From contig CAWHHJ010000026.1 in the NCBI GenBank assembly GCA_963829085.1, positions 92,878 to 156,877 of the forward strand: a stretch of DNA of 64,000 bases. Direction: 5' to 3'. The position numbers and the translations under genes were made by a program. Origin of the DNA: PALSA-1004 sp963829085 (lineage in GTDB: Bacteria; Pseudomonadota; Gammaproteobacteria; Burkholderiales; SG8-41). Below the pieces are notes generated by a model, which worked only from the letters and a program-made list of their open reading frames with translations, was not told where the DNA came from and searched no databases. This document shows, piece by piece, positions 63,555 through 64,000 of the stretch (its first letter is position 1; every line of letters starts with the position of its first letter).

Positions 63555-64000
63555 ATGAGCAATCTGCACATCAGACTGGCAGGAGTTGCAGCAATCCTAT
63601 GCGTATCACTTGCGAGTGCGCAGGGATTGCCGGGCGCCACCGTTCATTCCGATTCCAGTTCTTCGGTAGTCGCGCAGGCAGGTGACGCGGATTCTGGCAA
63701 AGGATCCATGGCCGAACGCTGCAAGGCCAATCCGCAGCGGTGCGAGCAGATGAAAGCCAGGATGAAAGAGCGGCAAGCGCAGTGCGCCGCTGATCCCGAA
63801 AAATGTCGCGCGGAAAGAAAAGCGCGCTTTGACGAGGACTGCAAACAGAATCCGCAGCGCTGCGAAGAAATGAAAGCGAAGATGAAGGAGCGGCAGGCGC
63901 AGTGCAAAGCCAATCCCGAAAAATGCCGTGAAGAAAGGAAGGCAAGGTTCGAAGAGCACTGCAAACAGAACCCGCAGCGCTGCGAAGAAATGCGAGCGCT
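63555..64000 (+). CDS. Exported cysteine-pair repeat protein (cut by window edge)
   Basis: The frame starts at ATG 63555 after AAGGGAGA and runs past the right edge. A signal peptide (MSNLHIRLAGVAAILCVSLA, cleaved near ASA-QG) and a serine-rich linker precede charged helical repeats with regularly placed cysteines: CKANPQRC, CAADPEKC, CKQNPQRC, CKANPEKC, CKQNPQRC. Each pair is Cys-x6-Cys, separated alternately by 13 (EQMKARMKERQAQ) and 11 residues. The pattern predicts disulfide-stapled helices or metal binding in the periplasm. I recognise no characterised family. The end is not visible. Confidence 0.7.
   Translation, partial: MSNLHIRLAGVAAILCVSLASAQGLPGATVHSDSSSSVVAQAGDADSGKGSMAERCKANPQRCEQMKARMKERQAQCAADPEKCRAERKARFDEDCKQNPQRCEEMKAKMKERQAQCKANPEKCREERKARFEEHCKQNPQRCEEMRA
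63720..64000 (+). repeat. Tandem 120-bp (40-codon) repeats in the cysteine-rich gene
   Basis: The first cysteine codon of the NPQRC unit recurs at 63720, 63840 and 63960, exactly 120 bases apart, with strongly similar DNA between copies. Each unit encodes two Cys-x6-Cys pairs. The array continues beyond the window. Confidence 0.8.

Overview
The window looks like a moderately GC-rich proteobacterial chromosome, most probably a betaproteobacterium of Burkholderiales type. Four Bug-family (TctC-like) extracytoplasmic receptors, the suhB-trmJ-cysE-iscR order, the serB-mfd pair, ispD-ispF and an OmpR/EnvZ pair next to a cyclic-nucleotide-binding gene all point that way. No rRNA, tRNA, CRISPR array or insertion sequence was recognised. 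The assignment rests on gene content only.

Layout. Positions 1-12.6 kb (minus strand) hold the 5' end of a transaldolase gene and then a complete respiratory cluster read leftwards: alternative complex III (actA-B-C-D-E-F), a small membrane protein in the actG position, a SCO copper chaperone, and caa3-type cytochrome c oxidase subunits II (with a fused cytochrome c domain), I, III and IV. Positions 13.0-16.8 kb encode a three-subunit gluconate-dehydrogenase-like enzyme (triheme cytochrome c, GMC flavoprotein, Tat-exported small subunit), divergent from a LysR regulator. Positions 18-24 kb are accessory: small secreted or membrane proteins, a methyltransferase, a DUF3606 protein, small regulators, a Tat-exported amidohydrolase and a quinone oxidoreductase. 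Positions 24.3-32 kb encode two consecutive hybrid histidine kinases, the first with about ten HAMP units. Positions 32-42.5 kb carry suhB, trmJ, cysE and a mixed ISC/SUF iron-sulphur operon (iscR, NifS/IscS-type desulfurase, iscA, sufBCDS, sufU, nfu) preceded by two close matches to IscR type 1 operators. Positions 42.6-51 kb hold four Bug receptors, serB and mfd. Positions 51-58 kb hold a CapA-like protein, a stand-alone DUF2282 (bufferin-like) peptide, a DUF4239 membrane protein, cyclopropane fatty acid synthase and the three-gene AmmeMemoRadiSam module. Positions 58-64 kb hold ispD, ispF, thpR, envelope and regulatory genes, ompR/envZ, and at the right edge a secreted protein built from 40-residue cysteine-pair repeats.

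Sequence quality. Many genes are interrupted by single-base frameshifts, and several neighbours appear falsely fused. In all 18 cases worked through by hand, removing one base restores the family sequence or a normal stop with a 2-base gap or ATGA overlap. I read these as insertion errors in the assembly, not as pseudogenes or real fusions. Affected genes are given with restored boundaries.

How the genes fit together. The act/caa3 cluster would oxidise quinol and pass electrons directly to oxygen. The GMC/cytochrome c dehydrogenase feeds periplasmic substrate electrons into the same chain. The iron-sulphur operon supplies clusters (ActB alone needs several) under IscR control, and cysE upstream makes the cysteine precursor used by the two desulfurases.
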